Below are positions 62,646-64,000 of a stretch of DNA of 64,000 nucleotides, in pieces. Source of the DNA: Roseomonas sp. (GTDB lineage: Bacteria > Pseudomonadota > Alphaproteobacteria > Acetobacterales > Acetobacteraceae); contig JADCGF010000001.1 of the NCBI GenBank assembly GCA_020249145.1, positions 124,001 through 188,000 of the forward strand. Reading direction: 5' to 3'. A program made the translations under genes and the position numbers. A model generated the notes under the pieces. That model made no database searches. It worked only from the letters and a program-made list of their open reading frames with translations, and was not told the DNA's origin. How positions within the stretch are numbered: the stretch's first letter is position 1; each line of letters opens with the position of its first letter.

Positions 62646-64000
62646 ATGCTTAGCAGCACGGCATTGCAGGGCCTGATTTCATCGCGCGGCAGCAGGGATC
62701 GCTTTGTGGTCTTTGCTTTTGCCGCCGCTGAATTGCTGCTTGAGGCGGATCTGCACGGCCGCATCACTTTCGCCGAAGGTGCCTTTCGCGCACGGTTTGG
62801 GAGGCCGGCTCAGGATTTTCTGGGTCAGCCTGTCACCTCCCTCATCGCGCCATCGGATCGGCCCGCCTTTGCGACAGCCTTGGGCCTTTTGCTGGAGCAA
62901 GGCCGCCTGAGGCCCGCAGCGATCAAGCTGGCGGATGATGCGGCCACTGCCTTCAGCGTGGCGGGGCTTAGGCTGGGTGATGGTGAAGCCAAGCTGGCGC
63001 TGACCTTTGCCCCACTGCCGCGGGAATTGCGCAGCGGGCCGCTGCCCGGCGGGCCCGGGCTAGCGAGCACGGCTGAGGAGCTGCTGCGCTCCGGCGAACC
63101 CGGTGGTCCTGTCGGCTTTCTGGAATTGAAAAGCCCGTCAGGCCGTTTCGTGCCAGGCGGTGAGGTCAATCGCGAAATTCAGGTTGAATTGAACAAGCAG
63201 GCAGGCCAAGGGGCCGTGGCCACGGAATTGGCCGCCGGGCGCTACGGCATCCTGCCTGGCCAGACCCCCTTCGATCTGCCGGCGCTGACCTCGGCCATTG
63301 CCGAGATTTTGAAGGATCGCGGTGTCAATGATGTCTCGGTCGGCGCCATGGCGGTGGGGCTTGAAGCGCAAGGGCTCAGCCAAGTCCAGGCCACACGGGC
63401 GCTGCGTTTCGCGCTGTCGGCCTTTGCGCGCGGCGGCAATGATGCGCTTGAGAAGGCTGGCTTTGCCGGGGGGTTGGCGGGCTTTTTGGACAGCGCCTCT
63501 GAACGCGCCGCCGTGCTTCGGCGCAGTATCGCGGAACGGCGCTTCCGCATGGCCTTCCAGCCGATCGTTTCGATTGCTGATCGTGAACCGCATCATTACG
63601 AAGGTCTGATCCGCCCGCTTCAGGCGGATGATACGGCCATGTCTCATCCTGGTGAATTCGTTGCCCTGGCTGAGGCCGTGGGCCTGACCGAGGAATTGGA
63701 TTGGGCGGTGGTGAGTGCGGTGTGTGAAGCGGCAGGGGCAGCCGGCGGCACGCGCGTGGCCTGCAATCTTTCCGGGCTGTCCCTGCAAAGCCCGAAATTC
63801 CGCGAGGATATGAAAACGCTCCTGGAAAACACCCCCGGCATGGCGGAACGCCTGGTGGTTGAAATCACCGAAACCGCCGAAATCGAGCAGGAGGATGAGG
63901 CGGTTCGCATGATCGAATTGCTGCGGGAGCATAAGATCCCCGTCTGCCTGGATGATTTTGGCGCTGGTGCAGCGGCCTTTCGATATTTGCGCGCCTTCAA
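62646..64000 (+). CDS. PAS-EAL protein, c-di-GMP phosphodiesterase-like (3' end cut)
   Basis: About 451 residues are visible to the window edge. The N-terminal part (about 18-110) looks like a PAS sensor domain (FAAAELLLEADLHGRITFAEG). A C-terminal EAL domain starts near 304 with FQPIVSI. Its catalytic set appears largely intact: EGL for EAL (about 319), NLSG, VVEITETAEI and LDDFGAG. The remaining Lys/Glu residues lie outside the window. It would hydrolyse c-di-GMP or sense it. ATG at 62646 follows GGAAGG by 4 bases. A middle region (about 130-290) is unassigned. Confidence 0.85.
   Translation, partial: MLSSTALQGLISSRGSRDRFVVFAFAAAELLLEADLHGRITFAEGAFRARFGRPAQDFLGQPVTSLIAPSDRPAFATALGLLLEQGRLRPAAIKLADDAATAFSVAGLRLGDGEAKLALTFAPLPRELRSGPLPGGPGLASTAEELLRSGEPGGPVGFLELKSPSGRFVPGGEVNREIQVELNKQAGQGAVATELAAGRYGILPGQTPFDLPALTSAIAEILKDRGVNDVSVGAMAVGLEAQGLSQVQATRALRFALSAFARGGNDALEKAGFAGGLAGFLDSASERAAVLRRSIAERRFRMAFQPIVSIADREPHHYEGLIRPLQADDTAMSHPGEFVALAEAVGLTEELDWAVVSAVCEAAGAAGGTRVACNLSGLSLQSPKFREDMKTLLENTPGMAERLVVEITETAEIEQEDEAVRMIELLREHKIPVCLDDFGAGAAAFRYLRAF

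Overview
The window looks like a chromosomal segment of a GC-rich alphaproteobacterium, most likely a Rhodospirillales/Acetobacteraceae relative. That placement is inference from gene families and gene order (hda / PerM-type permease / CDP-alcohol phosphotransferase / DUF2066 next to purMN, ftsEX with plsC, DUF3141, DcaP-type porin, aa3-oxidase subunit IV). Genes are densely packed, with many 4-base ATGA stop/start overlaps. No rRNA, tRNA, CRISPR array, integrase or intact insertion sequence was recognised.

Layout. 1-10 kb: a cut-off AraC-type regulator, a patatin-like phospholipase, an AI-2E-family permease divergent from an alpha/beta hydrolase, an RND efflux pair and a second AraC-type regulator. 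10-20.6 kb: a DUF1269 protein and a patatin-like lipoprotein, an RMD1/DUF155 protein, then a same-strand run of M20 peptidase, AbgT transporter, SLC13/RCK permease and LpxR-like deacylase, followed by a DcaP-like porin. 20.5-26.6 kb (minus): Do-type protease, sensor kinase and response regulator, peptidase-T-like peptidase, MarC, and a 56-residue Ala-Pro lipoprotein with its own promoter and terminator. 26.7-40.5 kb: an L,D-transpeptidase, ppk/ppx, hda, permease, phosphotransferase and DUF2066 on the minus strand; purMN and a small oxidase subunit on the plus strand; and a tightly coupled ftsE-ftsX-ydcF-plsC set. 40.7-44.2 kb: a visibly AT-richer insert with a large glycosyltransferase-TPR protein and a methyltransferase.

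44.3-59.2 kb reads as a nitrogen-acquisition neighbourhood. It holds an AtzG-like/amidase pair, a formamidase-family enzyme, ureidoglycolate lyase (releases urea) and a complete urease set ureDABCEFG. Interspersed are a GT39 membrane glycosyltransferase, a ChaA-type antiporter, CorA, TatA and TerC. 59.2-64 kb holds three tandem palindromic repeats, a DUF3141 protein with a PHA-synthase-like GxCxG box, a double-NIPSNAP protein and the start of a PAS-EAL protein cut by the window edge.

The most unusual items are: the tandem 58-bp palindromic units at 59191-59344 with compensatory arm changes; a related-looking dispersed palindrome at about 28.3 and 46.0 kb; a urease gamma subunit with a 46-residue Lys/Pro/Ala tail; purM apparently starting at CTG; the AT-rich glycan island with an inverted-repeat scar at its edge; and the orphan Ala-Pro lipoprotein unit.
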